Assembly: GCA_012274445.1 (NCBI GenBank)
Contig: JAAROD010000026.1
Span: 434,001 to 498,000 of the forward strand
DNA from: Sclerotiophoma versabilis
Lineage: Eukaryota > Ascomycota > Dothideomycetes > Pleosporales > Didymellaceae
Reading direction: 5' to 3'
DNA: 64,000 bases
Shown: one piece after another, positions 22,463 through 34,247 of the stretch
How the letters are laid out: every line of letters begins with the position of its first letter
How positions within the stretch are numbered: position 1 is the stretch's first letter
Made by a program: the position numbers and the translations under genes
Notes under the pieces: model-generated
The model's input: the letters and a program-made list of their open reading frames with translations, nothing else
What the model was told of the DNA's origin: nothing
The model's database searches: none

Positions 22463-23326
22463 TCATTGAAGCACGAAAGTCCGTCGTTGCGTGTTTTTCG
22501 GCCAGGTGTTGTCGAGGCTTTGGCCTTCTAGTAGATCTACAGTACATCCGATACCAATGCGTTCGAACACAATCTTGTCTTCCAGAGCTTCCATTTCTTT
22601 GATCAAAATAAAGTAGGTGATCATGTTGTCGTGTTGGGAGTCCCAGCAATCATCAGGTGCTTGCATCAACAGGATAGCTGTGCACACCACGAATTCTATG
22701 TCTGGCATACTGTCCCAGTACCCCATTCCAATGCGGGGACCAAAGCTCTCGTGGATTGAGATGATGCGTTGTAAGTCGGGATCATCAAAGGGCGGCTGAG
22801 CACCGCAACTGCTACTGCAAGAGACGTGGACACTCCATGCTACAATGCACAGTCTCGCTCCAAGATCCTCGTTTTGGAGGTCAAAGTCGAGTTCGGCTAT
22901 GGTTAATGTCTCCAGACGAGCGTTCATCGCCGATAGCTGGTTTGCTGGCCTCTGATCTGTGATACGCAGTACCCAACCGGGCGGATCGCACAACATCTTG
23001 ACAGCTCCCTTCCTCGAAGCCCACGACCATGACGGGGCCACCAAGGATTTTTCGGTCAACCGAGTACTCTCGCAGTACCAAAGAAGCCCATAAGGTAGAT
23101 GCTCTTGCCAAAGACCAGCCACACATTGCAATCCTGTCGCTTCTCGGAACGTGCTAGACACACCATCGATCGCAGCTAGTACATCGTTATCAAAAGTCAA
23201 GTCCAGTCCTGAGTACTGGCAGACGACGTCGTACCACTGTCCGATTTGGATAGTCGTCCCATCATCAATGTGACGTGGGCCAATGACGCGTTTGCCACTG
23301 TCTTCTTTGGAGTACGGTCCAGAATT
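22463..23326 (-). pseudogene. HET-domain protein fragment, 5' end broken
   Basis: The open minus-strand frame encodes the C-terminal part of a heterokaryon-incompatibility (HET) type protein. The diagnostic stretch is VAGLWQEHLPYGLLWY followed about 20 residues later by APSWSWAS, with LTFDNDVLAAIDGVSSTF just upstream. HET proteins trigger cell death on contact between incompatible fungal individuals through an N-terminal HET domain. That domain is not found here. Reading back, the frame is closed by TGA at 23327-23329. An overlapping minus frame from about 23465 to 23310 (RLLDLSIAFLEILDRTPK) looks like its natural continuation but is displaced by one base around 23305-23315, with no plausible intron. 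The best reading is a truncated, frameshifted remnant. A sequencing error plus an unseen upstream exon is the alternative. Confidence 0.65.
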
Positions 23327-23701
23327 TCAAGAAAAGCAATCGACAAATCTAGCAACCTTTTGCTGCTGAAATCTTGAGGCTGTCTCGGTATGATGATCGA
23401 TCCAATTATGAAGCTTGCCGCTGGTTGTTCGACGACACAGCCTGCACAGCACTTTGACAGTCGGCATAGTCTGCTTGCGTCCTCATGATCACAATGGCTT
23501 CAAGGACTGGGAAAAGAAATGCGAGTCGAGACATTGTAGGTGATCCTTCAGGCTGAAGGTGCAGGCGTGCCTGGCGCTAGTGGGGTGTGACGTGCCTACC
23601 GAACATGCCCCGCGATCTCACCGAGGCTCATAGGAAAGAAGTTTACAGCTGCAGTCGCCTCTTGCTGTCACACCAGCCGTTCCTTCCGCACACACTCCGC
23701 C

Positions 23702-24945
23702 ATGGCTTCAGCGACAGCCTCAGATGTCCAGACAACATCGCAGCCCGCGCCACAAGGCCTCAGCACTTCGGCCAGCACACAATTCCCGACAGTCAACATC
23801 GGCACGCGCAATTCCGCACTTGCTCTGGTCCAAGCCAACGCCGTGAGGCAAGCCCTGAAAGATGCCAACCCAGAGCGCACGTTCGAGATCAAGCCTGTCA
23901 TGGTGCAGGGAGACAGGGACAAGATCACCCCTCTCCAACAATTGAGCCAGGGCGAGAATGCTAAGAGCTTATGGACGGGCGAGCTGGAGAGCATGCTTGA
24001 GCAGGGAGATTTGGATATCATCGTCCATTGCCTGAAGGGTATGGCACAAAGACGCCCCAGCCTGGAGTGTAGCTGACCCAAACAGACATGCCTACCCACC
24101 TCCCTGACAACCTCCTCCTCGGCGCCATTCTCGAGCGTGAAGATCCCAGTGATGCACTCATCATCTCGCCCCGTCTGCCCAAAGAAACGACACTCGCCAC
24201 ACTGCCTCAAGGTGCCACCATCGGTACATCTTCCGTCCGCCGTGCCGCTCAGCTACGCAAGCTGTACCCACATCTGAAGTTCGCCGATCTGCGAGGCAAC
24301 GTCGGAACCAGGTTAGGCAAGCTAGATGCTGAGGACTCGCAGTACTCTGCTATCATCCTCGCCACAGCCGGCTTGAACAGGATAGGATTCGCGAATCGCA
24401 TTAGCCAGAAACTCACAAGCTCCACCGGCGGCATGCTTCACGCTGTGGGGCAAGGTGCTCTGGGCATTGAGATCAGAAGAGACGACCAAGTCATGCAAAG
24501 CATACTCAGTAAAATCAAATGTGAGCGCACAACACGCGCCTGTGGCGCAGAGCGCGCGCTTCTGCGGACACTTGAGGGAGGTTGCAGTGTGCCAATCGGT
24601 GTCGAGACGTCATGGCGCGGAGGCAAAGGCCTGGCGGTCGGTGCACAGCCAGCGAAGGACTACGACAAGCACGGCGCTGCTCTTGAGGCTTCGGAGCCGG
24701 ATCTTGACGATCAAGAGCTGGTGCTCAAGACGCTGGTCGTCAGTGTGGATGGCACCGAGTCCGTCGCGCACGAGGCGGCGCGAAAGGTCCGATCTGTAGA
24801 GGAAGCCGATGACTTTGGTAAGGAAATTGCAAAGGTTTTGATTGAGAAGGGCGCCGGTAAGATCCTGGAGAAGATCAAGGTCGAGAAGCAATGGGGAGCG
24901 AAGAAGCAGCTGGAAGCCATGGGTGTTGTACCAGGCACAGCATAG
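23702..24945 (+). CDS. HEM3: Porphobilinogen deaminase (hydroxymethylbilane synthase)
   Basis: Joins four porphobilinogen molecules into hydroxymethylbilane in cytosolic heme synthesis (EC 2.5.1.61). Exons 23702-24038 and 24086-24945 give 398 residues. The 47-nt intron starts GTATGG, has a GCTGAC branch site and ends CAG. Motifs in order: IGTRNSALALVQA substrate/cofactor Arg-Ser segment (about residues 33-45); KSLWTGELE; VHCLKDMPT across the splice, with Cys where most enzymes have Ser (HSLKD); GTSSVRRAAQL and ADLRGNVGTRL in domain 2; HAVGQGALGIE; and the cofactor-binding Cys279 in EGGCSVPIG, which carries the dipyrromethane. A C-terminal helical extension ends the protein. The 5' region between 23327 and 23701 separates it from the HET remnant and must contain its promoter. 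Confidence 0.96.
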
Positions 24946-25696
24946 ACGGCCGAAAAGCCACGAGTGTGTATGCGTGATTCCCTACACAGCATAGTAGATG
25001 AGATACCACACCGCAATGCAGAACATGTTTGTATGATATACACTACTTGTCTGGTTCAGCAAAAATATCACCCGATGGCGTTCAAGTACGCAGCCCAGGA
25101 CCTTGACGATGGCGTATGGTTGTGCCTGACAGAGCGAGATGCAACACAAAACAGTAGCAACACTAACACAGGCGGGCGGTGACCCTGAAAGATCTATGAC
25201 GGACGCTACGTTCTAGGTTCCAATGTCTTGGGTATCTAGAAAACCCAATCACACAACGTCTTGAAGCCTTTGTGCTCTTTGACCTCGGACCAACCCTCTT
25301 CCCCAACCACGCCCAGCTTGAATGCTTTTGGACTGGGTACAGAAGTACAGAACCCGCCCGAGAAATGCTGACAGGAAGGTCCCGCTCCGGTCGGGCGCGC
25401 GAAGACCGGTCGTGAGCGCATGGCTAGTCTCCACCGACCCTGACCCTACGTCTTGATACGAAGTGCAGTTTTGCGATGCCCGAAGTCTCCAGTATGCAAA
25501 GTGAAGGCTCTTGGAATCATGAGCAGGTTCTAAAGCTAAGTTGAGGAGGTGTGAGAGATTCCCTGATCTATTCTGTCTTCACTGTAGGATCATCATGGAC
25601 TGTGATATTGATCAGTCCCACTTCCGGGTAATAATGAATATATAATTCTTGCTGACTTCGCTCATGTTGTTGCCGATGGCATTCCCACCATAAAGC
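24946..25696. other. Intergenic region after HEM3
   Basis: Contains the 3' flank of HEM3 and of the convergent small GPI-type gene. I find no coding sequence of its own. Confidence 0.5.
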
Positions 25697-26473
25697 TTAG
25701 AGAAAAAAGGCGAAGACCACGGCGAGCGCCGGGACGAGAATGTATGGTATATTCTGCACGGTAAGACCTGCTGCGCGGCCAGTGGCCTGCTGAGCCTGGC
25801 CTGCAGTTGTGTCATCCGAGTCCAAAACTGGGTGATATCAGCATTAAAACACACAGGCTATGGGTTGTGTATTGGCGGACTCACCCCCGCCCTTTTGCTG
25901 CTGCCGCTGAGTGCAGAATTCTGTGAGAGTGGTATTATTAGACTGCATTTTCTGCAACTTGGCTGATGCCTCTGTAATTTTGGCCTTCAGAGTCTCAATG
26001 ACTGTATCGTTTAGGCCCTTATTTTCCTTATAGGCGGCCATAGCGGTCTCGTTGCTTGCCAGCGCTGCTAGCTCAGTCAACTTCTTGATCTGCTTGCACT
26101 GCTTGATGCTCTTGCGTTTAGCATCCACGACTGCGCATTCGTCAACAAGTGTTGTATTCGACTGCATTGTGGCTAGCTCTGCTGTAGCGCTCACGGCTTT
26201 TGCCTTGATGGCATCCACTTCAGCCACGTCAAGCTTGCCCTCAGCGACCCACGCGTCTAGCTTAGTCTGGTTGGCTGCAATCTGAGAGAGGACATTGAGT
26301 TTGCGCATTTTCTTGCATGACTTTTTGAGGCCGCGCTCTGAATCGTTGTAGCTGATATCGTTGCCGCCGCCTTCATCACGGACTTGAAGAGTTGGGTATT
26401 CAGCGCTGGGCCCGGCGTAACAGGTTGACACGAAAGCGAAGAGGAGAGCGAGAAGGACGCTAATGGAACGCAT
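25697..26473 (-). CDS. Secreted GPI-type protein with duplicated Cys-bounded repeat
   Basis: A 239-residue protein of unknown function. Exons 26473-25885 and 25827-25697; the intron starts GTGAGT and ends CCCAG, phase 1. Reading through the donor would end in a short unrelated tail; the spliced exon adds a proper C-terminus. Visible parts: signal peptide, about residues 1-20 (SVLLALLFAFVSTCYA); a short acidic spacer; repeat A, about 51-118, from KSCKKMRKLNVL to MQSNTTLVDEC; repeat B, about 124-187, from KQCKQIKKLTEL to MQSNNTTLTEFC; a Gln/Ala/Gly linker; and a 15-residue hydrophobic end (PYILVPALAVVFAFFL) after a small-residue stretch, which fits a GPI-attachment signal. Each repeat starts and ends with a Cys (53/113 and 126/187) and has N-glycosylation sites before the second Cys. 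Cell-wall or plasma-membrane location is inferred. Confidence 0.83.
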
Positions 26474-29400
26474 TTCGGATGTTTGGTTTGGTTTCGGGCC
26501 TGTTTTATGGTAGAGATAAGACTTTAAAAATGAAGAAATCGCCTGCGATGGGATACTGAATGATTAAAGTTTGATCCAACACACTCGACACTTGACAGGC
26601 CGTTGTCTCTAAATATCTACCCAGCAAATCACGCATATCTGTCGACACCCACGCGGCCTCGCTATAGTTGAAACTTGACAGAAACTTGACAGAAACGGCT
26701 TTCATGCTGCCGCGAAAAGTCAGTCAGGCACAATGTCACGATACTTACGACAAGTGGATCGAAACTCGAAGCCTAAGACAGCTGCCATTGCGTCTCCGAG
26801 CTAGAGGTTATGGTGTGGTGTCAACAATGAGGAGTCTAGCAGGCGATACGTGCCAGTGACGTTTTTGTGCGTTTGACAAGTCGAAAGATCAGGTTGCAAT
26901 GAGGTGCGGATGTGTTTCAAATGCCGTCAAAATTCCGTCATCCTAAGCGTTAGCCGACGCGTCTCGTCTCGGACTCCGTTTCGTCTCTTGATTTGTGTAC
27001 TGCTTAACAACGACTGCCAGGGGTCGTATCACATGTTTTGTGAAGGCGCGTCAGGTTGCCTGTCACTTGCTGTTCCTTTGTCAGATACATGTTGACAGAG
27101 GCTCTCAAGTTACCGAAAAAGCCAAACAGAAAGAGACAGACGGCCAAAACATAGACTACAGTCAATTCATATCTGAAGCATCTTTGGAAACTAGTTATTA
27201 GGGCAAAGAATACATGTGATTATGTCTGAGCTGCGTCCGAGCTTCTCTGCAATATAAAAGAGAGGTTCTTGGACAATGTCAAGATCACACACTACGTCTG
27301 ACTCTCCGAAGTCGATGACTTCGCATCATTTTTCATATTAGTAGTATATTTATCATTCCATGGGCGCCTATTTCAGGATCGAACAAGTCTTTGGCCATAA
27401 CAGCCTTTTGATAGGCTGGAGCCGAGTATGGGCTGGGCAAGTACGTGCATGGGCATTGCAGTCTAGATCGCACACTCTTTACTGACAAAAAATATGGATA
27501 TCTCCAGCATTTTTTATGGCAACAAAGCTCTACTTCTTGCAGGAAATGCAGTTTTTTGTGGTTCTTTAAGTGACAGAGGATGAAACCAAAGTCGAGGTTT
27601 TCCCCGGCTCTTAGTATTCTTATTGTCGAGAACAACACCCTCAATTTCAGATTTTTGGGAGCACTCTTTAGGACGAATAGCGATGGCGGCACGAAACAAG
27701 CGAACAATGGCGGTGAGGCAGTTGAAGCGGTGCAAAGATGCAGCTAAAGGTTCAATATCATCTTTATGGTACGTACCCACCGCAAAAGCGATTCTCACCT
27801 GAGCGCAAAGCTAATGGCAGCATCCGGACTTTTCGATGCCTGGTATGGACGGGTTCGAGACAAATTGACAGACCCATCAGACATAGATTGGCTACGAGCG
27901 TGGTCCAGTCGCCACAGAATCAGTCATCATCCGTTTCACTAGTCTGGTTAGCCAGAAAAAAAGAAGAAGGCGCCTCCAATGCCGGCGTAGACTGGTTCCT
28001 TGCAAATCCCGCGAAGTTTCCAAAGCGGTCAAATCTGCTACGTCTGCATAAAGAGGGAACTCTGAGGAGACACAGGCCGTCAGCGTGAACTACATGAAAT
28101 CATCTCAGATGGCAACAAATAGCATGACGAATTTAAATATAGGCGTATGATAGATAATGAAGAAAACTAAGTCCTAAAAACTAACACTGTAACAACTCGG
28201 GCATTACCCTAAAAGTCGACATCATACCTATAATAAACCACAAGAGCTATTCGTTGAGATATATTGCAGAAAAGCTCAAACGCGGCAGCAAATAGTGTTC
28301 ACTCCAAAATTCAGGCCTGAAGATCTTCAAAGGTAGTTTGGTTGTAGGTTGTGTATTACAAATATGACTATAATGCTCTAGCTGCTTTCAAGGTTATGTA
28401 AAAAGAGTAGGGTTGAACACCAGTACCTCCCATGTTATGGACGCTGGGCTTGCTTTTATCCGGCTCATCTCTTGACATAAGAGATGATGTGGCAAGGCTC
28501 AAACTCTCAGGCCTAACAACAGCGCCCATTTACTCAAGCAACCATAAGGCATATATGCAAGATCGCGATCGTCGACCATTCCAGACCACCTCGGTATTAC
28601 TAACCCTATCCGCAAGCCTGCATGTACACCAGGATCCGTGCAGCAAGAACGTGCGGGCCCCACCAACCCAACCCAAGCGCTGATGCGCCTATCATCTACC
28701 CACTCATTCAACACCACGCGCCACCAACGCCGTGCTCGTACTCTTCCTTCTGCCCATGTATCGATCAAATGGCACAGCCGGGCCGCACTACAGTGGTGGC
28801 GAGGTCCCGCATTTGCCAACCGAGGAACCCAGGGGTCTTACACACCCTCAACTCACCCTGCTGGACTCGCTTGACTCGTTCCGCTCTCACACGAGGTGTT
28901 CCTGCGTGCAGCGTGTGCAAGAATGTGGCGCGACAATGGGCAGCTGAGGGAAAGCTTGAAGACACGACACGCTCGTATTCATGACTGCTGCTGTGCCTTG
29001 CCATATACTCAAGTACAACAACTCCTCACAACGTGGTGAGTTATGTTGAACGCGCGCTTGGCTCACACTGACGTGAGAGTGTGAGGGTGACAAGGCTGGG
29101 ATTTAAAGTTGGGACTGCGGGCCGAGTGGGAGCGAAGTGGGGCGCGTACCAGACTATCGATTGACGCACGAGGACGGTGCGTCGCAGGCGATTCCTTGCG
29201 TGACGAGTGGAAGTGAATAAGCTGCATTGGAGGCTGTAAGGAGCTGGAGATACCAGCCTGAGCTAGGTGTGTATTACGCGGAAGCTCGCTTTAAAGACGT
29301 ACTGATACCGAGCAATAACTGCGGCGCTCAATAGGCCGTGGCGTTTCGGCTTTGAAGCCTCTGTTGTTGAGTTATCATAACGCCAGAAGGTGTTTATCAG

Positions 29401-29650
29401 ATTGTGAACAAGAAATGATTTTGTGCTGTAGTGTCGCTGTTTGCTGAAGTTAGATCTCTGTTTGATTGGTGCGTCTTCGAAAACGAGCTTCTTTTTATCG
29501 CACTTGCACACAGTTGATCAACCGATGGAAGATGCAGGAGGACCGGTAGAAAATGGTTGGATATGGATGTATACATCATCATTATTTATTAACTAATTAA
29601 GTGAACATCGCATTAAGCCATCAACAGCACCGAGGTGCTTTTCATAGAAA
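26474..29650. other. 3.2-kb gene-poor, relatively AT-rich region
   Basis: No supportable gene on either strand. The part from about 27300 to 28430 is clearly richer in A and T than the flanking genes. A TATAAAAG sequence at 27252-27259 has no credible gene downstream. I see no transposon coding motif, long direct repeat or terminal inverted repeat by eye, so an old decayed element remains a possibility only. Confidence 0.45.
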
Positions 29651-32600
29651 TTAGAACAAGCCCAGGCCGATACCTGCGGCTCCAATCAGCCAACCTGCGA
29701 TGGCTGTTGGCAGTGGTGCGCCACCAGTGTATTCAAATATGCTGGAGCCGGGGCCAATGCCTGATACTGTCCCGTCGGGAAACGTGGTTGTTCGGCTGGA
29801 TGTGCGTGCGGACGAGATCGATGGCAGAGGTACTGTTTCTGATGACGTGCCAATCCCGGGGGTGCCGCTTTCTTTGGGGGTGGTTTCCGAAGCTAAAGAC
29901 GAGGCAGATGCCGGCGCTGACAACCCAGGCGCTGCCGAAGAAGATGGAGGTGCAACGGACGAGGATGAGGCAGGACCTGCTGAGGAGTCAGCGGCGCTAC
30001 TCGAAGGTGGTGCGACACTTGACGGAGGGATAGCAGAGCTGCTGGTTGCAGAGCTGCTGGGTGCGGGATTGCTGGACGCAGGATTGCTGGACGCAGGAGG
30101 CTGACTAGAAGACGACTGTGAGGACTCACTCGGAGAAGACTCCGGAGTCGCACTGATCGGCTCCTGGGCAGCACTACTGGGCGCTGTAGTCTCGCTACTT
30201 GATTGAGGGGTTTCGCTTGGGAAGGGGGAGGGAGAAGAAGTGGGCGTATTACGCGAGCTTTGGGTTGGCGTTGACTCAGGATTTAGAACAGCCTCAGCTG
30301 TTGGGACACGAGTTGTCGTAGTTTCGAGTTGTTCAATTGTCCGAACCACAGTTGTGGGCAGATTAGTCTTGGTATCTTTGTTCGTGATGCCACCAGAAAG
30401 AGGGTCGCAGGCGCCTGGCCCAATCGATGAACCGAGTTGTGCCAACACAGTTGGCAAAGTGTTTAAGTAGTCCACGACAGTCGGTGCCACAAACCTTGTA
30501 TCCGGGATCTCGCTCTCTGGAAGAATAAGGGACGCGTGATTCGTAGGCGAGGGCAATGTCAAGCTCAGCGTTGCAGTGACACACTGCGATGCAATTGCTT
30601 CCACTGAGAGATGACTGAACGTTTCGTACGCCGCGTATGTTGTTGGCCAGGTCAGAGTCACGCCCTCGTATGTCCAAGTTAGAGTTGGGGTGGAAGCTAA
30701 GGCCGTTTCGGTGCGAGTGCTGCTGCTGATATCCCTTCCAGCATCATCCGTGAAGATGGACACTGTAACAAGGGGCCGAGTGACGGTGGAGACAATGACG
30801 GTTCCGGGATATTCTAAACGAGTTGCTTGCACGTCTATCTGGCAGCCACTCTGGCAGGAGAATGAAGCTGGACTGGAGCTCGCGCTGGGCGTTGAGGTAG
30901 CACTGGGAGTTAGTGTCTCCAGAATTGTTGTAGGTACGAGCTCAGTCGTAGTGACTAGGATCGAGGAAAGCACTGTAGACACAATTGTTGAGGCTGGGAT
31001 TTGACTGGTGATAATTTGTGTCGATCCCGGCTGAGTCAGAATACTTGTGGTGAGCTGACCTGGAAGTGTGACTGTAAACAAGAAGCTTGAAGTAACCGTG
31101 CTTGCTGGAAACTGCTGTGTGCTTGTTACTATGCTCGCCGGTATAGTTAATGTAGAAATAACTGTACTGATAGGCAGAGTCGAGAGAACTGTAGTCGTAG
31201 CTTGCGGCAAAGTCAGGGTGAGGGTTGCTATTTCTCCTGAAAGAGTGAGCGTGCTCGTCTCTACAACAAGTGGAGCTGTGGAGATAATGGTGACTATAGA
31301 AGCCGGAAGAGTCGAAGTCGAAATGATGGTCTGCCCGGGTGCAGTTGACACGATAGTACGCGTTGTTGGGGGAACGGTTGAGGTACTAGTTATAGTCGAG
31401 AAGATCGTGGAAGGGGGCAGCTGAACTGTCACAAGCTGCGTAGGTCCCGGCAGTGTAGAGGTGATGACGGTAGTCGAAGGGGGAAGAATTGTTGTAGACA
31501 GAGAAGTTGAAATGGATAACGAGGTACTCGTTATCGTTCGATCGATCGTACTGGTAACCACAGAAATCTCAATCCGAGTCACTGTAGGGCCCTCAACAGT
31601 TTGCGTTGGGCCTGGAACAGTCTGCAAAGAAGTCGGGCCCCCAATAGTAAGCACCTGAGTCGAAGTGCTTACCACAGAAATTGTGGTAGACACGCGTTCG
31701 GTTAGCGTCGTGACTTCTCCAGATAGTGTGGTGGTAAATGTTGTCGAAAAGACTGACGTAGACACCAGAGTTGTAGGGACCAAAACTGTGCTCAGGGAAA
31801 TCACCGTAGGACCAGGGATTGTGATAGGAACCGTAGTCGGCGAAAGCTCTGTGATAGTTCTTACTACTTCATTTGTGATAGTTGAAGTAACATAGGAAGT
31901 TACAACAGAAGCAGGTAGGGTCGTTACACTTCCAGAAATTGTGACTGTAGACGCAGGCTCGGTGTAGGTCGTGGGGATGTACGTTGTACTTGTGGACGTC
32001 TCAGTAATCACACGTTCTGTAGTGAAGTATGACGTCTGAACACTCAGCTGAGTTTCCGTAGTGGTTTCAGTTATCGGGTAGGAAGATACTACGGTCTGTG
32101 TTGTGACTTTCTCCACAGGGAAAGAAGTCGTGATGTAGGAGGTGTACGTAGTTTCGCGCCCTGGGATCTCCATGGTGATTGTTTGGGTGCTGTAAGAAGT
32201 AGTTGTAGTTGTCTGTAGCTCTGTTTCCGTCCGGTATTGCGTTGTAGCGCTGACCTGCGTCTCAATGCTCACGCGGGTCTCAATTGATATTTTTGTCACC
32301 TCAATCGTCCTGACAGAAGTTGGACCAGGTGTCTCGATTGTCTTTTCCACAGTTGGACCAGGCGTCTGTATCGTCTTCTCCACAGTTTCAGTGTAGGAGA
32401 AGCGATCCGTTGTGGTCGTGGGCATGATAGAGATAAGTACTGTTGTTAACCAAGACGTGTATGTCGTGCCTGGCAGGGTAATTGTTGTCGAGTACCACGA
32501 AGTGATGTATGAGGTGTACCAGGTCGAGTAGGTCGCTGTGCTAACAGAAACTTCTGTGGTCCTGTACGTGCTTATTTCCGTTGTGCGATAAGTCTCTCGC

Positions 32601-34247
32601 GGCACCGAAATTTCCTTCGTTTGCGTCACCTCCTTCGTAGGTCCAGGCGTCTCTGTTGTGATTGTCTTTGTGACGGAAACATAGTCTGTAGATGTCAAAG
32701 TTTGTACTGTAGTGATATAGGAAGTCCGCCATTCTGTTTGCGTGTGATCAATGGTCACAGGAAAGCTCGTGGTGATGAATTCGGTGATGCAAATTGTGTA
32801 TGTAGTAGTGGAAACGCTGACGTAGGTCGACCAGTCTACAGATTTCATTAGCAAACGTACCGCTAGGAGTTTCCAATGCAGGCTTGCGTACCTGTAGTGT
32901 GGAAAGTTTTCACGTCCGTTGTGTAGAACGTCTTCTCATTGGTCGTCCGCCAAGTCTCTGTTGCCGTGGTCGGCAAGAGCTATGATTTGATTAGAAAAGA
33001 CGAGAAGAGCTTTGTGTTATCTAGAAGACCGGATACAGCAACGGGCAGTATGAGCTTCAAAGGTATGGTGCGATGCCACCAGCAGATCTTGGGCAAGTTT
33101 CTCAGGTCAGCGAAAGGCCTTGGAGTCCTTTGCCGACTTCCCAGTCTTCAAAGCCCAGCTGATCCGTTCTGACTTGGTGCTAGGTTTTAGACGATTGCAC
33201 ATAGGCACATGGACTCTTCTGCAACATCAGGGAGGGGATTAGAGGGAGTAGTGACGTACGCTAATGATCGTTGTCGTGTATGTAGAGGTCTGTAAATCTA
33301 TTTCGGTCACAGTGTTATTATAAGTGACCGTAGGACCGGGAATCGTTGTGTACACAAGAGAGCCTGAGAGAGTGATCTCCTTTGACGTAGTCACAGTCTG
33401 TGTTGTGGTACAGGTCTGGCTAAGTCAGCAACGATAAATTGAATATGTTCGCGAAGCAAACTCACTGTAGTCGAGGTGAGAGTACTTGTGCAAGTCTTTG
33501 AAATTAGTTAGCAGGTTTTCGGGATATATAAGCGTTTCGCGAAGCTCATACCGTAGTCTCTGTGACCGTGTAATTTTGCCCAGGCACGGCAGGCTCTGTA
33601 ATGGTCAGGTAGGCCGAATTGGTCTTGTAGATCGTCTGGGAGGGTTATTATGTGGCCTCGCGTGGATGACGCTTGAAACTTACCTCAGTTTTAGTAGTGT
33701 TGACGCCGGGTGCAGTTGTAGTCTGGAGCAACGGTCAGCGTATTGAGTATTGATAGTGCGTGATGGCAGAGCGAGTCAATCCAGGACGCTGTGGTCTCAA
33801 TACCTAGGTGTGGTATCGGCCGTGTTTACAAAGCTTGCTACAGCTACCTCGTTATACCGGAGTCCGACCGCAATCCTAAGCAGGACGGATCGAAGCTTGG
33901 TACTCTCCAAATGAAAGAAGAAAGAGGAAACCACTTACGACTGTGCAAGTAGTTGTCGACGTTGAAGTCTTAGTGTCATGAACAGTTGTGGTTTCGTAGC
34001 AGGTAGTTGTGATTGTTTCCTTGGACACAGGTTTTGTGATAGTCAAAGTATACGGCTTTTGCGTGACTGTTTTGGTCTTTGTTACAGCTTGACATGTCGG
34101 ATATCCATATCCGCCCCCACCTGCCACGGAGAACAGTGCTTCTTCTGTTGTCGAAGGGGTTGGTGGGGCTTTGAGTGCCTGGACAGTCTGGTTGTCCTGA
34201 GCTCCAACAACCCCAGCGATAGCCAGAAGATACAAAAGGCCGCGCAT
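29651..34247 (-). CDS. Thr/Ser-rich mucin-like GPI-type cell-surface protein, seven exons
   Basis: A 1296-residue surface protein. Exons on the minus strand: 34247-33939, 33722-33684, 33635-33552, 33495-33466, 33415-33260, 32979-32892, 32835-29651. Phases match throughout. Signal peptide MRGLLYLLAIAGVVGAQ is followed by a Cys-containing segment (YPTCQAVTKTKTVTQ) and a long domain of degenerate Thr/Ser/Val beta-rich repeats. PGPT or PGQT recurs every 20-60 residues among TxTxT strands (for example TETPGPTKEV, TIPGPTVISLS, TLPGPTQLVTV). A short globular part with Cys pairs (FSCQSGCQIDVQATRLEYPG, SQCVTATLSL, GPGACDPLSGG) precedes a Ser/Pro/Ala stalk and a C-terminal hydrophobic GPI signal (TAIAGWLIGAAGIGLGLF). 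The build resembles fungal adhesins or mucins. Heavy O-glycosylation and a wall location are inferred; the ligand is unknown. The 280-nt intron 33259-32980 might hide another small exon. Confidence 0.8.

Noticed and set aside
27252..27259. TATAAAAG box
   Set aside because: No credible coding sequence starts downstream within a reasonable distance on the plus strand.
27849..27860. GGGTTCGAGAC resembling a tRNA B box
   Set aside because: No cloverleaf, anticodon arm or A box could be placed upstream.
30690..31895. Plus-strand Val-rich frames inside the mucin gene
   Set aside because: Antisense of Thr/Ser codons gives Val/Glu/Ser runs; explained by the mucin on the minus strand.
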